Shown here in pieces: positions 1-8,964 of a stretch of 64,000 bases of DNA. Position numbers and translations under genes: made by a program. The stretch is taken from assembly GCF_001642475.1 (NCBI RefSeq), contig NW_019173945.1, positions 364,896 to 428,895 on the forward strand, written 5' to 3'. Source of the DNA: Fonsecaea monophora. Taxonomy: Eukaryota > Ascomycota > Eurotiomycetes > Chaetothyriales > Herpotrichiellaceae. The notes beneath the pieces were generated by a model that did not search any database, was not told the DNA's origin, and worked only from the letters and a program-made list of their open reading frames with translations. Position 1 is the stretch's first letter. Every line of letters starts with the position of its first letter.

Positions 1-2160
1 TGCAGGTGAGAGCGGTGTTGCAGGCACCGGCGTGTCACTGCCGCGTCTGGTGCTGGTGAGGGAGGATGTAGAGGGGTTGAGATGTGACAATCCCAGTTTG
101 CTTCGAAGGCTTCGCGGAGCACCACGGCCCACAGGCGCCTTTGTAAATTTTGATTCAATGGTAGCCGAGGTAGGTAGATCATCAAAGATTTCCAATTCCG
201 TCCCATCACCATAATTGCGACGCCTTGTAGGTTTGGTGATTGATTTCTTTGCCTGTGCGGCCAACTCGACAGGCGTGAGATTGCTTCGCCCACGCGCAGA
301 GTCTAAACCTCGGCCAGGCGTCTCGGGTCTGCCGAGTCCAGCTAGTCGTGACAAAGACCTTTGAGCAGCAGTCATACTGTCGCCAGAGCCATCGGACCCT
401 TGGCCACGGTAATGGCTTTTGATACTAACATGCTGAGACTGTCCGGCGGATGCTCCTGCAGGCAGAAAAGGTACCGCGCCTTTCCTAGATTCTCCAGCAC
501 GAGACTCTGCTCGATCCGTGGGCGTCTTGGGACGTGATGCTATGTTCAAACGACTTCCGGTTTCCTGTCTTGAAGGAGGCCTGACGTAGGGTGAAGACTT
601 GGTCGGCGACGTTAAGCCTCGCATAACAGGCATAGACCTTTTTGCACGGAGGAGCTGTGCGTTTGTGGTTGTTGGCGGTTCGTAGCGGAGGTCAGGACGA
701 GATTCCGTTCCGCGGAGAAGCCGTCGACTTGGGGTGGAAGGCGTAGAGGGAGGCGCAGGGGCAGGTATGGATGAAACAGATGAATGGCTTGCATGATGAC
801 CAAGTCGTGAATTTGCCCGTTGATATGATGATATCGCGACGCCAGTTTCCGAGACAGGTTCCAAATTGGACCGAGCACGTTCATGTCTGTCGTGAGTTGG
901 TTGAAATCTAGGGAGCCGCGAGATGGTTCCCTGACTTTTAGTACTGGTGAAATTGAGCGTAGTTGTCGTCCTCTTAGAAGGACTAGCAGGCCGCGCACTC
1001 TTGTGCTTGACATTACGATTTAGTGTCAACTTTGCGGCGTCAAAAACCTCTCCATCTCCAATTTCGAGACCTGAGAAGAAGTCGTCCTTTCCGGCAGCCG
1101 TCTTGGAATTGTCTTTGTGGTCTGGGACACTTCGAGGCGGCTCATGTGGATGATCATGCTGGCGCCGTTTAAGCTTGTCCTCGAATTGGATGGGGCCGTC
1201 AGGCAAGACGAGGCCCTCAAGGCCCTCATCTTCGCTTTCTGCTGTGAAAGCACTCGAGACACTGGGGCTCAGAGCTGACGCAGACGAGCTGCGTGCTGAT
1301 CGGCCTCCTCTTCTGGTGCCAGCGTTCCTTGTACCCAAGCTCCCCTCGGCCCATTCAAGGTCGAAATCATCTGTCTGTTGTGGGGTTGACGGGGGAGGCT
1401 TCCTCGTTGACAGGCGCAGCTGCCCATCAGAGGGCAACTCGAGGTCGTCTTCGATGTTTTCGGTTTCAGGCTTCACTGGTGTAGGGGGCTGCCGGAAGAG
1501 AAGAGGCTTCTGTGGTGACCTATGCTTTGCGACCTTGATGGTGGGAACATCCCCAAAACCAGCATCCTCATCCGTGTCTCGAAAGGCGTCCAGTGTGATG
1601 GGCATTGCTGCTGAGCGAGACTTTGGCGATCGAATGGTTTGATCAAACATGTCTTTCGTTTCTGGGGTTTTTGGCGAAGTTCTAAAAGCCGCACTAATCT
1701 GTCGTAGACTCTCGGACAAATCACGATCATCGTGTTTGGCGAGCTTCAGAGGCATGTCGGTGCCAGGTAGGTCAAGGTCTTCCGACCAGTCGTCCGCAAT
1801 TGCCTTCTTGATCTCTTTGCCCTTCAGTCGTCGTATAGTGCCACCTTCCAGTGCAGAGCGCGGTATATTGGCGGGTAATGGTATTCCTTTGCTTTTCGCG
1901 AGTGCTACAGCGTCCTTGATCGAGGCCTGTTCATCAACCAATACGTCCCAGTTTTCGTCTCCCTGATTCGACTCGGATCGCATAGACAGGCGCGACGACA
2001 CCGAATCTCGACGGTGTGTTTGAGGATGGGATACGACCGACGTTGCGGTTGAGGCAGTACGGAAGTGGACATCTTCCAGGTTTTCAAAGTCGTCATCGTC
2101 CCAGTTTTCCACATCAGGGCTCTCAACCGGAGTACGTTGCTTCAAAGTAAGTGGTTCCAT
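1..2160 (-). CDS. byr4: Byr4/Bfa1-type septation regulator (3' end beyond window)
   Basis: Byr4 (Bfa1 in budding yeast) is the scaffold of the two-part Bub2-Byr4 GAP that keeps the Spg1/Tem1 GTPase of the septation initiation network inactive at spindle pole bodies. The minus frame starts at the ATG at 2160 (MEPLTLKQRTPVESPD) and is open without a stop to base 1, giving 720 codons with the C-terminus missing. Visible family marks are an acidic WDDDDFE near residue 22, LVLPDGPIQFEDKLKRR near residue 325, and, late in the read part, RPKTPTDRAES, AVPFLPAG and KPTRRRNYGDGTELEIFDDL. Between these blocks the chain is low-complexity and rich in Ser, Pro and Arg, as usual for this family. No intron is needed. 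Plus-strand ORFs here are shadows. It is divergent from the XRCC4-like gene, 662 bp away. Family assignment rests on recognised motifs, not on an alignment. Confidence 0.85.
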   Translation of the reverse strand, partial: MEPLTLKQRTPVESPDVENWDDDDFENLEDVHFRTASTATSVVSHPQTHRRDSVSSRLSMRSESNQGDENWDVLVDEQASIKDAVALAKSKGIPLPANIPRSALEGGTIRRLKGKEIKKAIADDWSEDLDLPGTDMPLKLAKHDDRDLSESLRQISAAFRTSPKTPETKDMFDQTIRSPKSRSAAMPITLDAFRDTDEDAGFGDVPTIKVAKHRSPQKPLLFRQPPTPVKPETENIEDDLELPSDGQLRLSTRKPPPSTPQQTDDFDLEWAEGSLGTRNAGTRRGGRSARSSSASALSPSVSSAFTAESEDEGLEGLVLPDGPIQFEDKLKRRQHDHPHEPPRSVPDHKDNSKTAAGKDDFFSGLEIGDGEVFDAAKLTLNRNVKHKSARPASPSKRTTTTLNFTSTKSQGTISRLPRFQPTHDRHERARSNLEPVSETGVAISSYQRANSRLGHHASHSSVSSIPAPAPPSTPSTPSRRLLRGTESRPDLRYEPPTTTNAQLLRAKRSMPVMRGLTSPTKSSPYVRPPSRQETGSRLNIASRPKTPTDRAESRAGESRKGAVPFLPAGASAGQSQHVSIKSHYRGQGSDGSGDSMTAAQRSLSRLAGLGRPETPGRGLDSARGRSNLTPVELAAQAKKSITKPTRRRNYGDGTELEIFDDLPTSATIESKFTKAPVGRGAPRSLRSKLGLSHLNPSTSSLTSTRRGSDTPVPATPLSPA

Positions 2161-2822
2161 GGCTCTCGCTTTGTTCTTGAATGTAGTGTAAAGTGTTTAG
2201 GAGGAGGTATTAAGGTCGCAAAAAAACGTAGAGAAAATCTGGTGCCAGTAATAGCATGAACGGGGGGTCGTGGTATTCGTGAGAAATCGTAACGTCATGA
2301 AGAAAAGATGTTCAAACTGCGTGGTTGATCGAGCTCTAGAGCGTGTTTATCGCTCCCCGTCGAGGGAATATACCACCGATCGGGGGCAGTCGAGGGAGGA
2401 GCGACCTTTGTGTGGTCCGAGGAACGGTGAGAGTTTCGAGTTCTGTAAGTTGAGGACTTTTTCGAGGTCGGGCTGAGGTCTGCCGGTAGGGGAGGCTGGA
2501 AGGTTGGTTGTCGGAGGATTTGGCTTCTTACGATGGGCAAAGGTGGAGTTTCGGCGCGGACAAGCAGTAGCAGCCAGAAAAGCTGGGAAATGGGAAGGCA
2601 GGGACACGAAACCGGCCAATCAGAGTCGCGCTTGACGCGTTCCGTGCTTTGCCCCACCCAGATGGCGTTACGTGATTCCGCCCCGGACTGGTCACTGCTC
2701 AGCACCAAAGCTAGCTGGACAAGCTGGACTACGCTGCTTGAGTGCTACTCTGGGGTCTGGAATCTGCAGCCTTGCATGGCGGTGGGCTGATCGTCCAAAG
2801 TAATGCAGCGGCTAACTTTCAT
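2161..2822. promoter_or_regulatory. Divergent Byr4/XRCC4 intergenic promoter
   Basis: A 662-bp region between two divergent start codons. It holds a CCAAT box (2616-2620, in CCAATCAG) and, 15 bp on, an ACGCGT hexamer (2635-2640), which is the MluI cell-cycle box bound by MBF in yeasts. No protein-like ORF is seen. The regulatory role is inferred. Confidence 0.4.
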
Positions 2823-3982
2823 ATGGTCATGGCGTCGACGTGGGTTATTCGGCTCATCCAAGCCGACAAAAGCAGCAGTCCAATATTGATCAATGTGTCA
2901 CAAAAGGAAGGCGGGCATGATCTGGATCTCGACCTCCTCGCAACCGACGGCGAAGCAGCCTATGCCGGTAAAGGTGAGGTAACAAGTTCCAGCGAAACTG
3001 CTCTTGTGCTGAAATTCATGCAGTCAGGCAGCGCAGCCTCAAGAAATTGCGCGCGAAGAATTATGAGGGAAATGACGACGACTGGGCAAAAATCATCTCT
3101 TCCATTCTCGGCACAGACACCAAAACCTCAGCCAGCATACAGCGTAAGAGCAATCTCGAGGTGACGTGTTCAGTAGCGGGCAAGGATCCTAAAGCCGTCT
3201 TATCAATCACCATCAACAATAGAATCGAAGAGATCACACAGCGCCTTGGGGCTATTGAACTACCTCAAACGGAAGACACCGACGATGTGGACCTCTTTGG
3301 CTGGGCATCGCAGGCGGCTGAGAAGCGGGATGAGTTGCAAGAAGATGTCACAAGTCTGAAAGCGCAGGTCAAGACAAAAGATGAGGTGGTGGCAAGCCTC
3401 CAGAGACAAATTGACGAATTGGTCGAAGCCAAAGCTGAGCACGAACAGCAGATGCTATCTAAATTTGCACTGCTCCTCAACGAAAAGAAGCTCAAAATCA
3501 GGAATATGCAACGGATCTTGTCCACTGCAAAGACGGACAAGAAAAAGTTGAAGGAGCTGCAAGCTGTCATTGGGGATGAAGCAGTCGGTGCAACTCGACG
3601 TCGTAAGAGACCAGCTGAGGACGTCGTGGACGACGATGATGAGAGTGATGGCTTCGAGACCACTGGCGCGGAACCTGCCACTAATATCGGGAAAGAAGCC
3701 GGATCACCAAGTTCTGGTGACTCGACCCCAACACCCTCAGAGCGTGACGAGGATACCGATGAAGACAACTTGGATGCCCCGGCAACATATTCGGATCAAC
3801 CAAGAACTCGAGCAATAGATCCAGAACATGACCAAGGACAAAGCATGACGCAAGGTAACGGGCAGACTAAAGCTCAGGCCCAAGCTCAAACCACCCAGGC
3901 TGCAGAACAAAGCGACAGTGGTGATGGCAACGATGACAACGACGATGACGAGGAAACTGCGAGCGAGGATGACGAACTATGA
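2823..3982 (+). CDS. XRCC4/Lif1-like NHEJ protein
   Basis: XRCC4 (yeast Lif1) binds DNA ligase IV and acts in non-homologous end joining in the nucleus. Two exons: 2823-2973 and 3024-3982, with a 50-nt intron (GTGAGG...ATGCAG) in phase 1, giving 369 aa. The start MVMASTWVIRL leads into the beta-rich head domain, which continues after the junction as KVRQRSLKKLRAKNYEGNDD. A second ATG two codons on (2829) is an equally possible start. The head is followed by a long coiled coil (about residues 150-230, with KTKDEVVASLQRQIDELVE), then a basic RRRKRPAED stretch. The tail is acidic and rich in Asp, Glu, Gln and Thr, ending DDDEETASEDDEL. This layout (beta head, coiled-coil stalk that binds the ligase, disordered tail) is that of XRCC4, and length is in the fungal range. 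Confidence 0.8.
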
Positions 3983-4204
3983 GCACGCAAGGACCTAGAG
4001 TGGTCCTCTTCTTGATGATTTACGCAACAAAACCAAATTGGATACCCATTCTGCTCGGAACCAGACCAGGTCTTGATATGGGATCATTTTATTTTCTTTC
4101 ATTCAATGGTCAACCATTTCAATCATCTGTCACTATATTCGGAGAGCTTGGACTATATTCTCGCGTGTCCCCGTGACAAGATCCCGTCATATGTCTTGAC
4201 AGCT

Positions 4205-4757
4205 TCAGTAGTTGAAGTTTGGCTGGTCACGTTGATTGGGGTCATATTGATCCATGTCCCCATAGTGCTTGTCATACATGTGCTCGGCACTCTTCTTAGC
4301 ATGTTCTCTTGCTCTGATCTTGTCATATTCGTCCAAGCCCTTTGTCTCAGCGAGTTTGTCGACTTCGGCTCCAACGAAGCCGGCAAGGAGTTCTTTGGCA
4401 AAGCCGTGGTTGACCGTCTTGCCTAAAAGGTGTCAGCGATGCACATAAGTTGCGAGTTTTGAAAGACTCCCATACCTTCTCTGCGTTGGCGGTCCTCGTA
4501 GAGCTTCATGCCCTCAAAGGCGGCTGCGCCACCAATGAGTTCATGAGAGAATTTGGCCTCATGTCTTTCGTCCCCGTTATCTGACTTCTTGTTAGACTCA
4601 TGTAGGTAACACTGACCCATCGCTACCGGTGCAAGCGTTCGAGGTTACTTACAGACTTGCTGATGAGCGTCACGGCTTTCGTCTAGGATAAGTCCAGTCA
4701 GCATGGGATGGAGGGGCATTGAAGAGACGGTCAGGTTTACTTACCCCAACCAAACAT
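4205..4757 (-). CDS. cipC: CipC-like stress-response protein
   Basis: Small cytosolic protein of the CipC family, named from a concanamycin-induced protein of Aspergillus nidulans; its biochemical role is unknown. Four exons on the minus strand: 4757-4745, 4682-4653, 4580-4476 and 4422-4205. All junctions are GT/AG and the sum is 366 nt (121 aa). The protein begins MFGWDESRDAHQQVYNG and continues DERHEAKFSHELIGGAAAFE, then KTVNHGFAKELLAGFVGAEV, and ends DPNQRDQPNFNY. These are hallmark CipC blocks and the length is normal. The first exon is only 13 nt and the second 30 nt, so an ORF search alone misses the N-terminus. It is divergent from the hydrolase gene, with about 1 kb between them. Confidence 0.9.
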
Positions 4758-5823
4758 CTTGATTCGAAGTGCTAATTCTGATAGAGTTGCTTGTGGTTTA
4801 AGAGTCAGATGAAAAGGGTCGGATGAGTTTGAGAGTCTTGAGTATGTCAACAAACAAAGAAGAAGCAGAGGACAGGTGGGGAGATATATAGGTTTTCAGA
4901 AGCGGCTGTCTTGTCACCGCCCCAGGGGCTTGAGTGAAATCAGAACACGCACTTGCCCCTCGATGCATCCCTCTCGCTGGTAGTTCGCCATTGGGATTGC
5001 GTAGATATGACCCCACCTCGGTCACAGCAGCGGCCAGCCATTTAGCTTGATGTTTCTTCTGTTTCACCTTCTACGAGCATTGCGTCAACATGTGAGCGTT
5101 GCTCAGCAGCTCAAAGTCCCTCCTAATGTCCCCTGCAAACACTGCTCGAGCCGGTGCTGGGTTCCCGAAACAAGATTTCAGCTGGCCAACAGTGGCTGTG
5201 CATCACAGTGTCTCTCTTCACCGTTCTATCACTGATCCGAGCTATGCATCAGTGATGCTGGAGCCAATGCAGGTCCGCCACCCCACATCTGTTCAGCTCG
5301 CTTGTTCCCGCCATTTTCAGGGCCTTGTTTGCTTCACCGGGCAATTCTTTCACCAATGTTCTCGGACCAAATATGTTACTATTAGGCGCGCTCTGTGCAG
5401 TGACGGGTTTCGCATGTCAGCCACCTCAGCTCCCTTGGAACGCGGAAGGATGCGGGCTGCTTCAAGTTTTCACTGAGGGGTGTAAACCCGATGCAGGGCC
5501 CAGGGAAACCTGGGAGCCGAGCGCCAAGCACAAAAAAGAGCTCGCGAGCATTGCTTGACTGCTGGAGCCAAGTCTAACGCCAAAGCTTGTCTCGGACCCT
5601 GACAACCTTCACAGCCCAGCATGCGCCCAGACACAGAACGTCATGCTCGACGATTCCTAGCAAGCTGGATCTGCAACCGCAAAACGTACCGGTCAATTTG
5701 TCCAGTACCAGATCTACCCCTACTCCAGCACAAATAGAAGGGTTGGAGGATCAGCAAAGACACGTGTGTATATCGCAAAAAACCTTGTTTCTGTCCAGAC
5801 CATCCCTCGATCCCTGCGCCACA
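4758..5823. other. Intergenic, divergent CipC/hydrolase
   Basis: About 1.07 kb between divergent genes. The stretch near CipC should hold its promoter and the right part the hydrolase leader. The hydrolase frame is open upstream to about 5587 but contains no ATG before 5824. No RNA gene or repeat was recognised. Confidence 0.5.
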
Positions 5824-6585
5824 ATGCCTCACCAGCATCTGGGGGCCGCTCCAACCGCCAGCGACTTGCCAAACGTTCTCAAACCGATCCTCCATCTTCC
5901 ACCAGACAACAAGCCAACGAATGTGGTCATCTTCCTCCCAGGCTTAGGTGACACCTCAGCCAACTTCTCGTCCTTCTCTCGTGCGCTGCAACTCCCTGAC
6001 GCTTTGGCCATCACGCTCAACCCACCTTTTCCATTACCATTCCCCCTGGGACCTGGGGATCAGTGGTCTGAGGACCTTCACATCGACACCGCCACGGGTG
6101 AACTTGATCCGGACTCACCTTTGACCAAGTCCGTGGATCTAGTGGCTGAGGAAGTTATTTCGAAAGTCCTGATCAACAAGTTCAAGTACCGACCAGACCA
6201 CATCCACCTCTTTGGCTTTGGACAGGGAGGTTCAGTCGCTCTAACGGTCCCTCTACACCCATCACTATCTTCTCTACCCTCATTGGGAGGGGTTATATCA
6301 GTTGGGGGAGCTCTGCCGCTATCTGCACCTCTCACAGGCAGCAAGTCTCAGAACAAAACACCGGTTTTGATCCTTTCAGGTTCTAAATCACCACTTGCAT
6401 CGGTTGGCTCCAGCCCACTAAACCGCATCAAGTCCACCTATGAGTTTGTCACTTATAATCAGTGGAAGAAGGCAGACGATTCGCTGCCTAGAAATCGAGA
6501 CGAGGCTCTACCCATGATGCAGTTCTGGGCACGAAGGTTAAGAAGCCGACGAGGTGTCCCGGATGGCGCGATCGAGATAACCTAA
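5824..6585 (+). CDS. Lysophospholipase/carboxylesterase-like protein lacking catalytic triad
   Basis: Single-exon 253-aa protein of the alpha/beta-hydrolase phospholipase/carboxylesterase group (acyl-protein thioesterase relatives). The chosen start, MPHQHLGAAP, is the first ATG of the frame and lies 33 residues before the first core strand. The fold marks are VVIFLPGLGDTSANF (34-48), the WSEDL region (81-85) and a nucleophile elbow, HLFGFGQGGSVAL (128-140). In active enzymes the elbow is GFSQGG; here residue 133 is Gly, so the Ser nucleophile is absent. The acid position (LILSGSKSPLASV, 182-194) lacks the usual HGxxD Asp, and the C-terminal helix (DEALPMMQFWARRL) has no catalytic His before it. 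It is therefore probably a non-catalytic lipid- or acyl-binding relative. No frameshift is seen, so it appears to be a maintained gene. Confidence 0.75.
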   Translation: MPHQHLGAAPTASDLPNVLKPILHLPPDNKPTNVVIFLPGLGDTSANFSSFSRALQLPDALAITLNPPFPLPFPLGPGDQWSEDLHIDTATGELDPDSPLTKSVDLVAEEVISKVLINKFKYRPDHIHLFGFGQGGSVALTVPLHPSLSSLPSLGGVISVGGALPLSAPLTGSKSQNKTPVLILSGSKSPLASVGSSPLNRIKSTYEFVTYNQWKKADDSLPRNRDEALPMMQFWARRLRSRRGVPDGAIEIT

Positions 6586-6657
6586 CTTGGTGGTACATGA
6601 GCTTTCGATTACTTATCAACCTTAGTGCAACAGTATCGCCAGTTGCAACTTGACCGA

Positions 6658-8682
6658 TCATTTTTCAAGTCGATCTAATTCTTCCTTGGCTCTCGTCACA
6701 GCATCTTCAACCTCTTTCCGACTCTGCAATTCGACCTCATCCTCCACGACTCGATTGGCAGCATCAACTAGCTCCTCCATCCTGCCCACAATCCTCTGAA
6801 TAACAGTCCTGCCTTCGTCGTACAAGTTATGCTCCAATGCCTTCGTAGCCTTGAACCAGTCTCCTTGCATACGCCACAACGCGTAAGCAGTACCCAGCGC
6901 TGCTATCGTACCAGCTTCGTACATGCTGCCAGGTGTGATGGAAAGGTAGGTCAGAGCCGAGAGCCCGCCGGTCAGACCCGTGATTGAAAGGGTTTTGAGC
7001 ACAATCTGTTGAGCAGTGCTGGTGAGATCCGCAATTGCCCGTTGCATTTGCTCAGAACGGGTACTGGAGATCGATGAAGACAAAGGTATAGGTTGGGGGA
7101 CAGGGACCATCTCGACTTCAGCGGTTCCCTTGGGATTTATCAGGACTGTCCTCATAGGAGGGTCAGTCGCAATGCTAGCTTGCGCCTGCAGTACGGGGTT
7201 GGGCTCTGTCTGTTTATTTTGGTCCGCCTCCATTGTCGATTTTCCTTCCTGAGGCAGTGGAGGCAAGGCGTCTGTTGGCGAGATACCCGCCTGAGACAGC
7301 CTACCAGATATTTCATAGACTGCGCGCTCAGTGCGAGGAAGCCAGGCATTTGAGACAAGGTCAGTGATGATCAGACCAACATCATCCACACGCCAGAACA
7401 GCTTGTACCAAGCCAACTTGCGCCAGTTGTGGGAACTCCAAGCTGATGCGAGCCCAGATTGGAGCTCCTGGTGGGCGTTACGAGAAAATCCCTCGATGGC
7501 TTCCTCGAGGTTGGCTTTTGTTGCTGGGCTCAATCGCCGAGCTGCGTTCGATTGAGCTTCTAATGAAGCTTGAAGTTGCAAGTTGGTCATGGCAGTTGTC
7601 AGTAGAGAAGAAATCAAGGCCTTCACAGGTGCCGGAATGGGTCTTTCGGATCTTGCAGCTGAAGTCAGTGAAAGCCAGTTGGACAATGTTGGCATGCCTG
7701 AGTCGACCCATTTGTGTTCGTATTCTGTAGCTTCCCCTACAGATCTTCGGATTGCTGCCAGGCCATCCTCTGCTTTTGCTGCGTCCACGACCAAGACCTG
7801 GGATTGGCTTTTTGCTTGGAATCCTTTCAGGTCAACTACCAAACTCACAGATTCTCGGTCTTCCCGAGCTGTGAAATTGGTCGACGCCAATAACTCTGCC
7901 GCCAACATGAGCCCATCCAGGTCTTTCGTAACCAGCAGAGAGCTATGTACTGGTTGGCTGATAGTCGTCTGTCTTCCACTCGCGGCGGTTGGAGTTCCAA
8001 TTGAAGGTGACAGGAATGCATCTGAGGTAACTGTTTGCGCTCCTTGCAACAGCTCACCATTGCGGGGTCCACTGATGCTTGACAAGAGTATCTCCATATT
8101 GTTTCTCTCGAGTACGTTCGATGGGACGTGCAGTACTGGGATGCTCATCTTCGGCCGAGGAAGACTTGGATTCGGTGCTCGTCCATAACGTATCAACACG
8201 CCTCGACTGAAGTCTGTGTTATTGGCACTCTTGATCAACTCCCTCTCCCAGCTCGCTTCGTCTTCCAATGCGTCCGCAAGCAGTAATCTGACCACCCTGC
8301 TTGCGGTATCTTGTACGTTCAGTCCCAAAATAGCCACCCTGGTCACTGGGGTTTCGGACTCGAGTCCTTGAAGGGCAAGCTGTAGTCGACTGAGGTTGAT
8401 CTGAGCGGCTGCTTTTTTTCGTACATTGAGGAGCGACTCGTAGAGAGGTTTATACCGCGCGGGGACGGGCTTTGTCGCGTTCACGGCAGTAGTAGAAACC
8501 AGGGTGGTGGTGGACGTTGAAGCATGCCGACGCCTGCTGTTTCTGCTCCCGGTGCCGGCTGAGGGAGCTGTCCATCGTGAAGGCCTGGTTGTCCGCCAGG
8601 TTGTACAAGATGGGCAGAAGAAGAAGTTGTCCAGGAAGGCCTCAATCTGCTGACCAGCATAGACCCCACGGGGTCCTTTCAT
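6658..8682 (-). CDS. Mitochondrial Mmc1-like membrane protein
   Basis: Single-exon 674-aa protein, from the ATG at 8682. The N-terminus is rich in Arg, Ser and Thr (RTTRPSRWTAPSAG, RNSRRRHAST), typical of a mitochondrial presequence. The middle is largely helical with the block WRKLAWYKLFWRVDDVGLI, and the C-terminal part has two closely spaced hydrophobic segments (around residues 555-605), then a charged coiled-coil tail ending AVTRAKEELDRLEK. This resembles the fungus-specific family annotated Mmc1, thought to be a divergent dynamin-related inner-membrane protein. That match is from memory of the family layout and is only moderately secure; a generic conserved fungal mitochondrial membrane protein is the safe call. 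It is divergent from GCP5 across 282 bp and converges on the hydrolase gene, leaving 72 bp. Confidence 0.6.
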   Translation of the reverse strand: MKGPRGVYAGQQIEAFLDNFFFCPSCTTWRTTRPSRWTAPSAGTGSRNSRRRHASTSTTTLVSTTAVNATKPVPARYKPLYESLLNVRKKAAAQINLSRLQLALQGLESETPVTRVAILGLNVQDTASRVVRLLLADALEDEASWERELIKSANNTDFSRGVLIRYGRAPNPSLPRPKMSIPVLHVPSNVLERNNMEILLSSISGPRNGELLQGAQTVTSDAFLSPSIGTPTAASGRQTTISQPVHSSLLVTKDLDGLMLAAELLASTNFTAREDRESVSLVVDLKGFQAKSQSQVLVVDAAKAEDGLAAIRRSVGEATEYEHKWVDSGMPTLSNWLSLTSAARSERPIPAPVKALISSLLTTAMTNLQLQASLEAQSNAARRLSPATKANLEEAIEGFSRNAHQELQSGLASAWSSHNWRKLAWYKLFWRVDDVGLIITDLVSNAWLPRTERAVYEISGRLSQAGISPTDALPPLPQEGKSTMEADQNKQTEPNPVLQAQASIATDPPMRTVLINPKGTAEVEMVPVPQPIPLSSSISSTRSEQMQRAIADLTSTAQQIVLKTLSITGLTGGLSALTYLSITPGSMYEAGTIAALGTAYALWRMQGDWFKATKALEHNLYDEGRTVIQRIVGRMEELVDAANRVVEDEVELQSRKEVEDAVTRAKEELDRLEK

Positions 8683-8964
8683 GGTGTGCTCAGTTATTTG
8701 AGCAGTCTTTGTCTCTGAGCATGGAATGATGTAAGTTCAATTGGAATCGCAAACATATTAGCAGCTGCGTCTCCAAACTGCGACGTGCGGCCCGAAGTTT
8801 TGCCGTATATACAATCCACGAAACGACCGCCCAAGACGCGCTTCGTTGACTTCTTACCGTGTCCCTCTTTAAACACTCTCGATCCTCGCTATCAGCCCGC
8901 AATTCTGTCTTGTTGATGTCAAGCATATGATGCTAACCCATCTGCATACACCAAGGGAGCTAAC

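Noticed and set aside
1175..1642. 155-codon plus-strand ORF
   Set aside because: It is antisense to the Byr4 frame, which is open over the whole region and carries family motifs.
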